Of a DNA stretch of 64,000 bases, positions 1 to 12,390 are shown piece by piece (the first letter of the stretch is position 1; each line of letters opens with the position of its first letter). The position numbers and the translations under genes are program-made. Source of the stretch: Cyathus striatus (Eukaryota > Basidiomycota > Agaricomycetes > Agaricales > Nidulariaceae); NCBI GenBank assembly GCA_025738555.1, contig JAOVFP010000022.1, forward strand, positions 248,001 to 312,000, written 5' to 3'. The notes beneath the pieces were generated by a model. It made no database searches and was not told where the DNA came from. It saw only the letters and a list, made by a program, of their open reading frames with translations.

Positions 1-1760
1 CCAAGCTGCTAGGTAGTGAACACCCAGATACACTGACAAGTATGAATAATTCAGCAATAACTTATTCCAATCTTGGAAAATGGAATGAGGCAAAAGAGCT
101 GTGGGTACATGTCTTGGAGATACGTAAAAAGCTGCTAGGTGGAGAGCACCCAGATACACTGATGAGTATGAACAATTTGGCATCAACTTATTCCAATCTT
201 GGAAAATGGAATGATGCAGAAGAGATGCAGATACATGTCTTGGAGATACATTCCAAGCTGCTAGGTGGAGAGCACCCAGATACAGTTATGAGTATGAATA
301 ATTTAGCATCAATTTATTTCAAACTTGAGAAATTGAATGAGGCAAAAGAACTGCAAGTACATGTCTTGAAGATATATAGTCAGGTTTTAGGTGAAAATCA
401 TCCAAATACATTGACAAGTATGAATAATTTGGCCATGATTTATTCCAATCTTGGAAAATGGAATGAGGCAGAAGAGCTGCAGGTACATGTCATGGAGATA
501 CATACCAAGATGCTCAGTGGAGAGCACCCAGATACACTGACAAGTATGAACAACTTGGCATCAACTTATTCCAATCTTGGAAAATGGAATGAGGCAGAAG
601 AGCTGCAGGTACATGTCTTGGAGATATGTAAAAAGCTGCTAGGTGGAGAGCACCCAAATACACTGATGAGTATGAACAATTTGGCATCAACTTATTCCAA
701 TCTTGGAAAGTGGAGTGAGGCAGAAGAGATGCAGGAACATGTCTTTGAGATACACACCAAGCTGCTAGGTGGAGAGCACCCAGATACAGTTATGAGTATG
801 AATAATTTGGCATCAACTTATTTTGAACTTGAGAAATTGAATGAGGCAAAAGAACTGCAAGTACATGTCTTGGAGATGTATAGTCAGGTTTTAAGTGAAA
901 ATCATCCAAATACATTGACAAGCATGAATAATTTGGCAATGATTTATTCCAAGCTTGGAAAATGGAATGAGGCAGAAGAGCTGCAGGTACATGTCTTGGA
1001 GATACGTACAAAGCTGCTAGGTGGAGAGCACCCAGATACACTGAAAAGTATAAATGATTTGGCATTGACTTATTCCAATCTTGGAAGATTGAATGATGCA
1101 AAAGAGCTGCAGACACATGTCTTGAAGATACAGAGTCAGGTTTTAGGTGAAATTCATCCAGATACATTGACAATTATGAATAATTTGGCAATGACATATT
1201 TCAAACTTGGAAAATGGAATGAAGCAGAAGAGCTTCAGGTACATGTAATGAATATATATATGAAGCTGCTAGGTGGAGAGCACCCAGATACACTAATAAG
1301 TATAAACAATCTGGCATCAACATATTTCAAACTTGAAAAATGGACTGAGGCAGAAACACTGCAGATACATGTTTTGGAGACACATAGTCAGGTTTTAGGT
1401 GAAAATCATTCAGGTACACTGACAAGTATGAATAATTTGGCAATTACTTATTCCAAAATTGGAAAATGGAATGAGGCAGAAATGCTACAGGTACATGCTC
1501 TGGAGATAAGTACTCAGGTGCTAGGTAAAAATCACCCTGATACACTGATAAGTATGAATAATTTGGCAATGACTTTATTAAAAGTTGGACATTTCAATGA
1601 TGCAGAGGTACTTCTGGTTCATGCCTTGGAGATTTGTACCAAGCTGCTAGGTGAAGATCATCCTGATACAATTAGATACAAGATTAATCTTGCAAATATT
1701 TATTCTAAGCTTGGTAAATGTAATGAGGCAGAGGAATTGTTATTAAGTACATACCAGTAG
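1..1760 (+). CDS. NLR-type STAND protein, C-terminal TPR array (5' end outside window)
   Basis: The frame is open from the first bases of the window to the TAG at 1758-1760, so this is the 3' end of a gene that begins upstream. It encodes 14 tandem 42-residue tetratricopeptide repeats of the kinesin-light-chain type. Each unit has a core like MNNLASTYSNLGKWNEAEEL followed by a LLGGEHPDTL linker. The two NB-ARC genes at 16.8 and 26.7 kb end in the same repeats, so I infer an NB-ARC domain upstream. TPR tails of fungal NLRs are thought to sense ligands. Units 1-4 and 5-8 form a 504-bp higher-order duplication. The 3' flank to about position 1890 resembles the flanks of the other two NLR copies. 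Confidence 0.88.
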   Translation, partial: KLLGSEHPDTLTSMNNSAITYSNLGKWNEAKELWVHVLEIRKKLLGGEHPDTLMSMNNLASTYSNLGKWNDAEEMQIHVLEIHSKLLGGEHPDTVMSMNNLASIYFKLEKLNEAKELQVHVLKIYSQVLGENHPNTLTSMNNLAMIYSNLGKWNEAEELQVHVMEIHTKMLSGEHPDTLTSMNNLASTYSNLGKWNEAEELQVHVLEICKKLLGGEHPNTLMSMNNLASTYSNLGKWSEAEEMQEHVFEIHTKLLGGEHPDTVMSMNNLASTYFELEKLNEAKELQVHVLEMYSQVLSENHPNTLTSMNNLAMIYSKLGKWNEAEELQVHVLEIRTKLLGGEHPDTLKSINDLALTYSNLGRLNDAKELQTHVLKIQSQVLGEIHPDTLTIMNNLAMTYFKLGKWNEAEELQVHVMNIYMKLLGGEHPDTLISINNLASTYFKLEKWTEAETLQIHVLETHSQVLGENHSGTLTSMNNLAITYSKIGKWNEAEMLQVHALEISTQVLGKNHPDTLISMNNLAMTLLKVGHFNDAEVLLVHALEICTKLLGEDHPDTIRYKINLANIYSKLGKCNEAEELLLSTYQ

Positions 1761-2197
1761 TATTTGTATCCCTCCAGAAGTGTAAATAGTTATGTAGAAA
1801 TACATGTATTAATATACAGTCATGTGAAGTAAAAGAAGACAAATAGGTGAATATCCATGTCATAAATCCAGAAATACTACTTTGATGTAGAATAAGGTGG
1901 ACTATTCATGTAGAAAATTAATAAATATGTACAACACTAGACTTATTACTCAGAATTAGAACTTCTTTATGGTCAGTTCTACTTCTGCTGTTACTTATTG
2001 CATTTACAGTCTATCCAATTGAAAGGTGGTTGTAATTATTTAAACACTACAGCAGAGGCTGATAAAACTCAAATACTTTATATATAAAATTTCTGACCTT
2101 TAAATGCACTGAACTGCCACACTAACATATTTTTAGAAATTTATATTTTCGAGAAAGAATGAAAATGAAAAACATGTCTGATATGTTGAGCCAAATG
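1761..2197. other. NLR 3' flank, then AT-rich intergenic DNA
   Basis: The first 130 bases match the 3' flanks of the NLR copies ending at 19297 and 29038. Shared strings include CAGTCATGTGAAGT and CCAGAAATACT. This is the uninterrupted version of the site that a transposon occupies at 19.4 kb. I see no gene in the rest. Confidence 0.6.
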
Positions 2198-2360
2198 GAT
2201 TTATGACTGTCAAAGTGCACATTTAATTGCAGTGCAAAAATTTCAGCTGTTGTTCAGCACACACTTTTTTGGTCCCTCTGCAAACATTTTTAGTCCCAGT
2301 GCAAATACATTCTGGAGCACAAACATTTGGAAAGTAATACAAATGACTCATGCAAATCTA
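2198..2360 (+). repeat. Dispersed repeat with GTCAAAGTGCACATTTAA end
   Basis: It begins with the string GTCAAAGTGCACATTTAA and continues with several spaced GTGCAAA-type motifs. The same end sequence forms the terminal inverted repeats of the element at 19414-22170. It recurs near 42157 and 53774. This copy appears to be a solo end or a small non-autonomous derivative. Confidence 0.6.
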
Positions 2361-2784
2361 TTTACTAAATAACAAGTCATATATATTTTATTATGATGTT
2401 GCAAGTTTTATATCAATTTGATATTAAACAATGGTTAGAGAGACCAGATAACATAGGGGTATGAAATTCTCATGGACACTACTTATTACTAATATCTAGT
2501 TAAAGGAATCACATCTACAACAATGATGTGGATAATTTTCATAATGGCAAGTACAAGGAGAGCCTAATCTACAACAGAGATGCATGGAATCAATGGCTGC
2601 AATATTGATTATCCAGAAGTTGAGAATGAGGTTAAGGAGACTCTGAATCAGCCCTGCTACTTATGTACAACAATGAAGAACAAGCTGAAACAACTTGTGA
2701 GCATTGAAGACTTCCTGTGATTCACAATGGCAAGGGAATTTTGTAAGATTCCATATTATCTTTACCACATCAGTGATGTGAACA
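2361..2784. other. AT-rich intergenic DNA
   Basis: No convincing coding frame, RNA gene or repeat was found in this stretch. Confidence 0.5.
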
Positions 2785-3145
2785 TTGTGATTGATCAATA
2801 ATACCCACATAGAGATGGAAGAGATGTAATGGATAGGACATTATATAGATGCTCATGGCATATAATGTGTATACAGAGAGGGAGTGGACTAGGTGGTGAG
2901 TATATGGTTGCATAGTCAGATACTTGAGATCCATTTCTTTGGAGTCTATTACAATCATTTCATACTCTATGTTAGTGTATTGGTTAGTGCATGCACCTAT
3001 CATAATTATTTATATAAGTTGAAACATGGTGCAGAGTCTGTGTTCAACTTTCAGACAGAGAGCTTTGTCCAAATAGTATTAACTTAATTTAATTTTGACT
3101 GCAGTTACAATAACTAGTGCCATCCATAGTGCCTCAATAAATGGA
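2785..3145 (+). repeat. tRNA-related SINE-like repeat, copy 1
   Basis: This stretch is similar along its whole length to the reverse complement of 33985-34345. Positions 2971-3062 correspond to the tRNA-like part: an A-box-like TTAGTGTATTGG, a degraded B-box GTTCAACTT, and a CAGACAGAG end. The surrounding sequence, including the string TTTTGACTGCAGTTACAA downstream, is conserved between the two copies, so the repeat unit is longer than a tRNA. This copy is more decayed than the one at 34 kb. Confidence 0.6.
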
Positions 3146-6100
3146 ATGAAAGCTGATTGTGTATGCAGTGAGCTAAAGTACCTAGTTTAGTGCAACATAG
3201 TATAAATTAAAATATAATCAATTCTACTCACACCATGTATGCTCACTAAGAAAGTGCTCAGTGGGTAAGACTTGGATGAAAGATGCTTCTTGGTGAAGTA
3301 AAGTAAATGAGAGGTGTTGAAGACTGACATTCAAGAAGGAATACAGCCTAGTGAACACTTTGATGCACATTTTGGGGTGCATTCCTTAATCTTGGACTTA
3401 GCACAGGCTTAGGACTTCACACTTCTCATTACAATTAGAATTTCAATGCTCATACAAATACTAACACAAACTGCTGTGGAAGAATAACCTTGGCTACACA
3501 TAGTGAGCAGCTATCCAACTTCTTAGGCCACAGGAGAAGAACTATAAAACAACACTAGTGCATAACATTGAATGATAACTTAGCTTGGATAAACAATTCT
3601 TGAGATATTTGTAATGTTGACACTCTTTGAAATGACTTAAGGCTTGAGGTTAGTTGTGCATGGTAAGGATTAAGCCATAAAAGAGGTGGATTGCTTGGTA
3701 CTGTAGTACCAACATAATATACAATGGCAGAATACTACTGGACCAATCCGATGCACATGTACTCTCATGCCATTGGAGCCCAATCAAGACAAAGGAAACT
3801 AAGAGTCACAAGGTATGTAAAATGACCATTATAACAGAATGAAACACAAGAATGTAAATAAAATGATAATTCAACACTCAGATACTCTTGGGACCAACCA
3901 GATGACATTCACAACTTGTTTCTTGAGGAGGCTCCACAGCACTGGCATGATGAATTGTCCTACCCCTCCCCAAGGGTAGTCACAGTTGCCCAAGCTGCTG
4001 GTGCAGCATGGCATTGTGGAATATTGAAGAGTTGGATCATCACTAGATTAATCCTTCAAGCACCAAAGTGTCAGTAGAGAATGGAAATAAAGCACTGTCG
4101 TGTGCTATGGTATGGTACAATAAAAAGAACTAGAACTAGAATGTAGAGAAAGGAGTAAGTGAGACAAAACAAAACAAAAGGAACATAACCCCTGTCCTCA
4201 ACCAATAACCCTCCTTCTACCACAGGACCATGACATGTGAGGAATGATAACAGTAAAACCCAGTCACCATGCTTGATCCTCCCTTGAGGTAACACCAGAG
4301 GCTTGAGGAAAGGTGATGAAGGGAGAAGTCAGAGGCAAGAGTTGTAAAATGAAATTCTTGATGTGTGTTGAATGCACAATGGCTGACATGTTGGTCAGCT
4401 GACATTGTTTTGCTAGGACTTGTTTGGCTACAGCATTGAACTTACCACACTGCAATTCCTGTAATGAAGACTCAAGGAAAAGGCATATGTTAGTATACAT
4501 TGAATAAAGGATAAAGTAAATGGTTGAATAAAATAAACACATAGATAAGTGTAGGAAAGAGAAACATGAGCAATAAACTTAGTATTGATACAACACCCCA
4601 AATCCACCCATGGTCCAACCATCCCCTCCACACTGCTAGATGGTATTTCTTGGGGCACAGGAGACCATTCTTCTACTACTTTACTCTACTTATTAAATAT
4701 CCTACAAGACTATGGCTAGAGGAACTATATACAGTTTGTGACACATAAACCCCACCAATTTTATTATGATAGGAAAATGAATTTTTTAGGGAAAACTAAT
4801 TACAGATTCAGATTCAGGAAGTCAAAATATGTACAAAAACAATGTTTTTGAGAAATTCCCACAAGAGAATGGGTGTGCCAAATTTTTTGACCAGAAAATT
4901 GACATGTTACTAGGGTAATGCAAGGGTCAGGGCAACCCTTGTCACAGGTATAAGTGTCCATGGATAAGGGTGCACATCAGCTTCAAGAAACCCTCAACCA
5001 GTGTATATTGGGTGTATAACAGTATACCCATTCCCAATTTTAAGAGCAAAAATTTTCATTGTATGCACATTAAGTAGTTATTTGGTAGTGATACAAGTAC
5101 AGAAAGTAATATACAGTACTTATGTTCTTACATAATATTTGAAATGGTTCTACATTATTCAGAAGCTCTCTCTGTGTGTGTCTCTCTGTGTCAGTCTGAT
5201 TTATCTTCTTTCATTGTGCTTCCATCTCTATTGGATTCAATTCACAATGATATTTGACAGAAAATTAAAAGATGTTCAGCATTAGTGATTAATATTTGAT
5301 TAGTTGTAGCTTGTGGCTTAGATCCCCTAGTAATCACATTTTAAATATTCATACTGGGCTCTAGGCAGTGGGGAGGATAGCTCTGATTGCTGAAGATCAG
5401 CTTTTGACTGATTATTGTGAAATCAACTGGTATTTCAGCTCTTTTCTTGGGTAAACCTTGGGCATAGTGCTGGGAAAGATGATTTTTTGGTGCCCAATCA
5501 GGCAGTTCAGGGGCTGCTATTTTTACGGGATCATATCGCTACCAATGAAAGGATGCTAAAAATGCATTTTCCATGAATTTTACTATTTTTTATGGCCAAG
5601 TGCCAAATTTTTGGGTCAAAAAATGAAAAAATTGGAAATTGAAAAATCGGCTCATGGAATCTTAATTAATACATTGTAACTATGCTATTCCGACGGTTTT
5701 CGGAGTTTAAAACTTATTTGTCATTGCTGAAAAATTCACTCAAGTTCACTCAAAAAATTTGCAGGGTTTGCTTGTCGCAAACTGTAGTTAATACAAAAGC
5801 AGTAATTGCTCATTAGCTAAGCTGTAAAGTAGATGTTTAGGCTAGATACAGGCATCTGGGATGGACCAGGGTAAATCATGACTTGATGTACATATGGGCA
5901 TGCATCCATATGGGAAGATAGCACAGTGCAATAAACTAGTCCTGTAGGTGGAACACTCCATATAAAGGAGTGATGTTGCACACTTTGACATGTGGAAATA
6001 GGAACTGCTGAATAAGCCTGCTGAGAATGCCAGGTCTCAGGCTGGTCCAGGTGCCTATGGCATGCTGATGCACAGCTCTGGCACAGTGTGGTTAGATAGC

Positions 6101-8600
6101 AGCACTTGCTGTGAGTCTAGTCCTCATGCCTTTTCCTATGATGCAATAACATGGCTTCAATAATCTATTATTAGAATAGACATGTGCTTAGCTCGATCTC
6201 TGGCCTTACTGGTAACTATTTCTCACCAATGTCAAGAATAAGCCCTGACCTTGATGTTTCTATTCTTAGACACTTTCCTACCTAGGCTAGACATGTCCCT
6301 TATTACAGTCATCTCTGTCTAAATACATACAGCCTAAATACATACTCTGCATATTTTAATACTTTTCAGGTCCACCAAGTTCATAGATGGGGAGTTATGC
6401 ATTTTTTGCACTATTCCATAATCCATACCTTTTTTGGAGAGGCAAAATACATAAAATTCCCCTATCTTGGATCCACTGTCAAAAAATTTACCAAATCAAA
6501 TGTAAATGCATCTTACATACATATTTTATGGGAACCAAGAGTTGCATTTCTGTATTAAATATCCTAAATTGCTCCCCACAATGTCGAACTATTACTTCCT
6601 GGAGAAATAAATTTTGCCCAGCTTTCTACTACTTTATTTGAATTCAATGACTATCAATGTGATTGTGCTCAAAATGAATTAAACAAGAGGTTTTCACATA
6701 AAAAAGCAGGAAAAACTAACTCATTTGACCAAAAGCAACTTTGCTTATTGTCATATCCATGATAATTGTCCTGAACCATTGGAGTCAACTCCAGGGTTAC
6801 TCTGGATTATGTATGTTTCCTCTGGACTGTGTATTTTTATTATATATTGAACTCTTCCTTACTAATGTTTACTTGTAACTGTTTACTTGTTCCTTCCCTT
6901 TATTATTGTTTCACCTCTTTCTCCAGACTTGGCCTTTTACCTATGACTATAATCTAGAGGGGTACTACTAGTTACTATGGTCTACATTTCATGGAGTTTA
7001 CTTATCCCCAGGATGCCACAAACCCATAGTCATTACTCTGTATGCATCCAGACAAAGTAGTTTACTATATAAACTACTTTTGTAATGTAGATAGACTTCA
7101 GTTTCAAATTGACTATGTTTACACCCTTTCTCCCACTTGGGCCTTGAGCCAACTCCACTATTTTGTCACTTACTCCACTTCATCCCAAATACAGAACTAG
7201 AAGTCCAAGGGGCACAACACACAAGTTGAAGCCAATGTTCCACTACTCCCATACCTGTTCACTACCTCCATGCACCTTACTAATGTGTACCAGCTACTCC
7301 ACTGCCTTGTCCCTAGTGGAATAGAATGGGACATAACACTTATGAATCTCATTGCTAAAAAAGTACTGGACTCTAACCAAATAGATCAGTGTTTATAAAT
7401 ATGTTAAGTTTATGCACTATGCATTGTCAAGTATGAAGTTGATTGCAGTCACATAAATGATAACAGCACTCTCCAGAATCATTGGTCTGGATTAGCCGAG
7501 ATAAGGGTCTTCTGCACTACTATATACTCTGCAGAATTTAATACCAATTATAGAGTGTATGTTTTTATAAAAGACATATACATGAATTATAATATGCAAC
7601 AGTACCTATGTATGGAGACAAAAATGAAAAATAGAGGGTTTTCGGAATTATGACGCCCCGAATTTACGACACAGCTGAATTACGACTGCGGTGAATATTT
7701 CCACACTCGGAACTTCATATACTTTCAAATTGATTGTTCATAAATCAGTACTATCTGTACGCCATGGGTATCCACTTACTTACAAAGTAAATGCAGTAAA
7801 AGGTGTTAAGGATAAAGTCTGAATGTACTTTGAATCTGCAACCCAGTCTGTAAAATGCAAGGAGTTTTAATTGTCAAATTGCTTTCGTGTTGATATAATG
7901 AGTTGATGAATAAGTACATATAAGATTAAAACTGTATATTACTTACATACAAGTACTACATTTCTTAGTAGCTGAAGAAAACCTAGAGTGAATCACTCAG
8001 CACTGTGAAAAACAGCTTAGGTGTACTGTTTAAAGTACAGGATATATTTACCTTGCCGCGCAGTGTGCTTATGACCTTGGTGGTTGCCACTGGTGAGATG
8101 GTGGCTGCTGAGCGAATACAAGTGGGCGCGGTCTAACCGAAAGCACGAGTGTGAGTCGGACTCGAGGGCGTTTGCTTATTCCAACAGTAGCAGCAAAATA
8201 CTCTAAAATTATTCATAAGACAAACTGAGACATTATTAAATTTTATATTGAAGACCCCGGTGAGAGAGGAGCGAGGGTATTCGTGAGTTGGGACGTTTTT
8301 GGATCAGGACCAGTTGGAACTCAGTGATTAAATGAATTCTAATCTTATCATCGCTTATACCGCATTCAGATGCATCTTTCTCGACATGTCGCATATTTAT
8401 CAATTCAACAACCATGCCAGTACACGCCAGCACATAATCTACATATCAGATATGTTCTAAGTACTGTATCATACACAATAAGTACATCTCAGTTTAGTGT
8501 CACGTACAAACACCATATGTAGGAACTTGCACGAAATGGCATTTGGGCAAGTGCCAAAGTGCCGAATGACTGTACAAGCCGAATTAGAGTTAACTCAGGG
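3146..8600. other. AT-rich, CpG-poor gene-free stretch
   Basis: No gene could be supported here. The only coding-like piece is on the minus strand around 4260-4490: about 60 residues with a natural-looking composition, but without recognisable domains and interrupted on both sides. A TCTG/TGTG microsatellite lies near 5165-5195. The base composition shifts to GC-rich at about 8.05 kb. Confidence 0.5.
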
Positions 8601-8739
8601 ATGATGAGCTCAGATCTAGCTCCATTATTCAATGATCTGACACCTCTTGAACCGCAAAGTAACACAGTCGAGCCGTATGACCGTATATGACCGTAATACG
8701 GCTACCGTATAACTGTATCTTACGGTTACGGTGTACAGC

Positions 8740-11030
8740 CCTAGAAGTGACATGAAGAAGGGAGAACGTAAAGCTGGGAAGGAAGGTGGGGAAAACAATA
8801 CAAGGTGGGGGGGGAACCGAGGGTAGAGAACAACAGGAAGATAACGAAGAGTGAAGCAAGGGGAACAGGAAGAACGTAGAAGGTACCAAGCTGGTACGAG
8901 AACAAAGGTATGGAAAGGACAGCAAGGACGAAAATGAACAGAAGGGGAACAAAGAAGAGAAGTGGAGAGGAGGAAAAGGGGAGAGAGGAGAAGGGAGGGA
9001 AGAAGAGGAGAGGGAAGAATGATGAAGGGAGGAAGACGGCAAGAACGTAGGGTTAAGGGAGCGGATAACATGGAAGAGCGGGAGATGGCGAGAGGAACGG
9101 ATGACAGTGGGAGACAAAAACGGGAGGCAGAGGAGAACGATGAGCAGAATGTGGGGAAGGGAGGGCAGGTAAGGGGAGTGGGGCAAGATAACGAAACACA
9201 AACAAAATAGCAAAAAAGAAAGAGACTCACTACAACCCGACGGATGCCCAATAGCAATCGCACCACCATTCAAGTTGACCTTCTCCTCCTTAATACCCAA
9301 CTTCTGAATCGAATAAACAGCCTGACTCGCGAAAGCTTCATTGATTTCGTAAAAGTCCACATCAGACTCCTTCAACCCCACAAGATCGAGCACCTTGGGG
9401 ATAGCAAATGCAGGGCCGACGCCCATAATGCGCAGGAGCACACCGGCTACGGACGATGTGACGAACTTGCCGAGGATGGTGAGGATCACAGCTGCTGCTC
9501 CGTCGGAGACCTGTGATGCATTCCCAGCGTGTGGTGCCAGTCCTGGAGAAAGCAGACCTGAGCTTGGCAAGGCTCTCAGCCGTAACACCTTCCCGAATCC
9601 CATCGTCCGCATGAACTACAACCTCCCTCTCCTCCTCGCCAACGATAATCTTCGTGTTGATAGGGACAATTTCTCCACGGAATTTGCCTACCTTTTGGGC
9701 TTTGGCGGCCTTGGCAAATGAGCTGGCTGCGAATGTGTCTTGGACTTGTCGCGTGATGTTGTAGTCTGCGGCTACGTTTCGGAGGCTATGCCCATTGGGA
9801 GGAGGCAGTCTGCTGCTGCGGGGTTGGAGAGGACTTCATCGGAGACGTCAGGGGCGGCGACTGAGCTGTACCCAAATGTCATGGATTCTACGCCTGTGCC
9901 TGTGAGGGAGAGGTTAGTGGTCTTGTAAGACGGGGAGGATGAGACAGCAAGGGGGATAGACCAAGGGAGAGACGAAGGGCCCACAATAAGCAAACGAGAA
10001 CGAGAAAAGGAGGAGCAATGGAGGACAACAAGATGTGAAGAGAAAAATCAAAAAGAGACAGCGAAGGAAGATGAAATGAGGTTGAGGATGTTGAGGAACG
10101 AGAAACCCTAACACGACAGGTGAAAAAGAAAGATGATACAGAGACAATGGAAGAACACTAATATATGTGGGCAACAACCACTCATGAGTGGGCTCCAGGT
10201 AGAAAAGAACACTCGCTCAAGCTGCTCTACACCGGTCACACTAAGAAAACGGGGAGCACCATGGAAAGCTAGGCGAAAAGATACGATGCCCAAGGACAAA
10301 AGGAGAAGATAGAACAAAGATAGTTGAAAGTAAGGGGGATAGTAGCTGCTCAACGTGTGCGGTATCACCACCCACTAAATACAGAAACAACGCAATGGAG
10401 CACAGAGAAGGAGGGCACGCGAGCGCTGAGCCCTGCATAGAAAAGGGCACTAAAGCAAAGAACGAAACCAGGAAAAGAATGTGGTCTGGGTCTGAAGAAG
10501 TAAACACCCCTGCGATAGACGACTTCGAAGAGCGTTAACGTGGCAGAACAACGATATGCTCCCCGTTCGAAAAAGGAAGAAAAAACGAAAGAAAAGACGT
10601 AGAACCACGAGAAAGAGAAAATTCGACTCACTGATACCAATCTGAATCTGGCCCATCCTAATCTCGTTTCCTATCTGGTTAATAGCAGTCAAGCCACTCG
10701 AGCACTGCTTGTTAACGGTATTGATGCTCGTCTCCTCAGGAATCTCCGCGTGTAGAGCAGCCATACGAGCTGCAGAGGCGCCTCCACCAGGTGGGAGAAC
10801 GTTGCCTATGGCATTGTCATCGATGAGCTTGGGGTCGAGCCTGGCGCGCTCGTAGGCGGCACGAAGGACGTTCGAGAGGATGAGGTCTGACTTGGTGTCT
10901 TTGTGTCTTTGAATCCGCCTTTTCTGCCCTGTTCGTACGCGTTAGCATGAGAGGCGAGAAGAGGGACAGCGAGGGTGTACCCCTGTGATAGTTTCTCAAG
11001 GAGGCGTGCTTTGGCGGGGGATACAGACAT
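8740..11030 (-). pseudogene. 3-ketoacyl-CoA thiolase pseudogene
   Basis: This is a decayed copy of the thiolase gene at 31.07 kb. The start MSVSPAKARLLEK at 11030 is kept, but about 45 bp of exon 1 are missing, removing the IVIVSAVRSAITK strand. Exon 2 (to about 10631) has an extra ACAAAGAC-like insertion that shifts the frame, although the active-site segment KQCSSGLTA is still readable. Exon 3 (about 9900-9231) has a one-base loss near 9775 creating a stop, a two-base loss near 9535, a 33-bp deletion after VILT, and GHPLGC changed to GHPSGC. The last exon, which would carry the second catalytic cysteine, is absent: a pyrimidine-rich intron runs into unrelated DNA near 8740. The introns keep the large size seen in the intact gene. 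Confidence 0.88.
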
Positions 11031-11816
11031 AGTGGTTGAGTAGAGGTAGAGGGGTGATGTGACGAAGATGGTGGAGGGAAGGAGGAACGCTTAAGATGGA
11101 GTGGCTCGTTAAGTCGGTAGTCAAAGAGCACGGAGCGATAACGCTGGTGTTTGAGTCTGTCGATGCGTGGGGGAGAGGTTACGAAGCAGGGAGACAAAAG
11201 AGACGTTGAGGACATACCTTGTATTTAGAAGAGGTTAGTGGCCAGTCGTTGCTTCATTCTGAGCTTGGATGGCAGCACTTCAGGGAGGAGGAAGTAAGCA
11301 GGTCCAGAAAGCGAGCGGATGCAAAACGGAAGTTGAAATTGAAACTCGGGATGCAGCGGCCAGAATCGTAAGCTTATGTAAAACATGTTCATACGGATTG
11401 AACCGAGCCGTGCACCGAGCTTAGTGGTGTACGTCGTGAAACATGCTTATATACAAAAGGTCCCGAGAACGTATTCTTTAGACAAATTTCGACCTCCCGG
11501 GCTGGCTCAGACTGCATACAATCGAGAAGTCACAAGCACCTCTCGACAGCGTCGTCTCTGAGTTGTCTTTGAGTTGAAGTCCCAGGGGGTAATCAGCATC
11601 AGGGCTACTGGTTATTGCTACGGAGGTTAGTCACACTGACGTTAGACGTGGAGTACTTATATTAGGAAATATAGGAAGATTCGTGTTCAACATTGCATTC
11701 CAAACGCCATCTCTTTCACTGTCTGCTCGCACCCTTCATTTCTCAAAGCTCCCGATGATCTCGAAGTAAACTCTTCTCTCATATTTCTTGCATGTGGTAA
11801 CTTTAGTATGATGCAG
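11031..11816. other. Intergenic, former thiolase 5' region
   Basis: The part next to the dead thiolase is its former upstream region. It contains the counterparts of the CCACCACC and CCTCTACC pyrimidine stretch that precedes the intact gene. No gene was recognised in the rest. Confidence 0.5.
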
Positions 11817-12065
11817 AAATACAAAGAGACGTCGAAGGCACCTCTCTTAATTAACACATGTACCGTTTACCAGCAGTTCCCTCGCCCTGCACAGGAAAAG
11901 GCAGATGAGATCTTTGCTTCCTTCGAATACGGGTATAGGAGGGTGTACTGGGAAGGATGCACACATGGATTTGCTGTCCGAGGTGATATGAATGATCCTA
12001 AAGTCAAGGCGGGAAAAGAAGGTGCCTTTAAGGCCGCTCTCGAGTGATTCCAGACGAATCTTTGA
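11817..12065 (+). pseudogene. Dienelactone hydrolase relic (last exon only)
   Basis: This matches the last exon of the intact hydrolase at 45086-46217, including the 3' splice site just before it (ATGATGCAG). The reading is KYKETSKAPLLINTCT, then GYRRVYWEGCTHGFAVRGD, then KVKAGKEGAFKAALE. The active-site His in CTHGFAVR is kept. The Asp in the intact NTCTIDEQFP segment is lost (it reads NTCTVYQQFP), and Trp near the C-terminus is a TGA stop at 12045-12047. The seven upstream exons are missing, so this is a truncated duplicate. Confidence 0.85.
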
Positions 12066-12390
12066 TCGCAATGGGTTGCGGGGAACTGTCCGCGTGCTTG
12101 ACATTTTATCTCACTTTTTTACGGTGCTGCTCAGCATTTTTCATTATGATATGACGATAATGCGATGGTAGCTCCCATCCGATGTGATGTGACCAGTGTG
12201 ACGAGCAGCGTTATAGCCTCTGCTTTTAGGTGACTGAGATTTTGCATTTCGAATCATTTGAACTTGCTGTGTTGCAACTGTAGATTAATTACTCGTACAG
12301 CTCATAAGGTGTCGGTGGCATTTGGGGGTTCATTCACACTGACCTATACCTAAACTCTTAGGACTTCCGAGTACCTATTCAGCGACATTC

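Noticed and set aside
790..1173. 127-codon minus-strand frame opposite the TPR array
   Set aside because: It is the antisense shadow of the 126-bp TPR repeats.
8625..9269. 214-codon Ser/Phe/Leu-rich minus-strand frame
   Set aside because: It lies in the former intron 3 of the thiolase pseudogene; the composition reflects its pyrimidine tracts.
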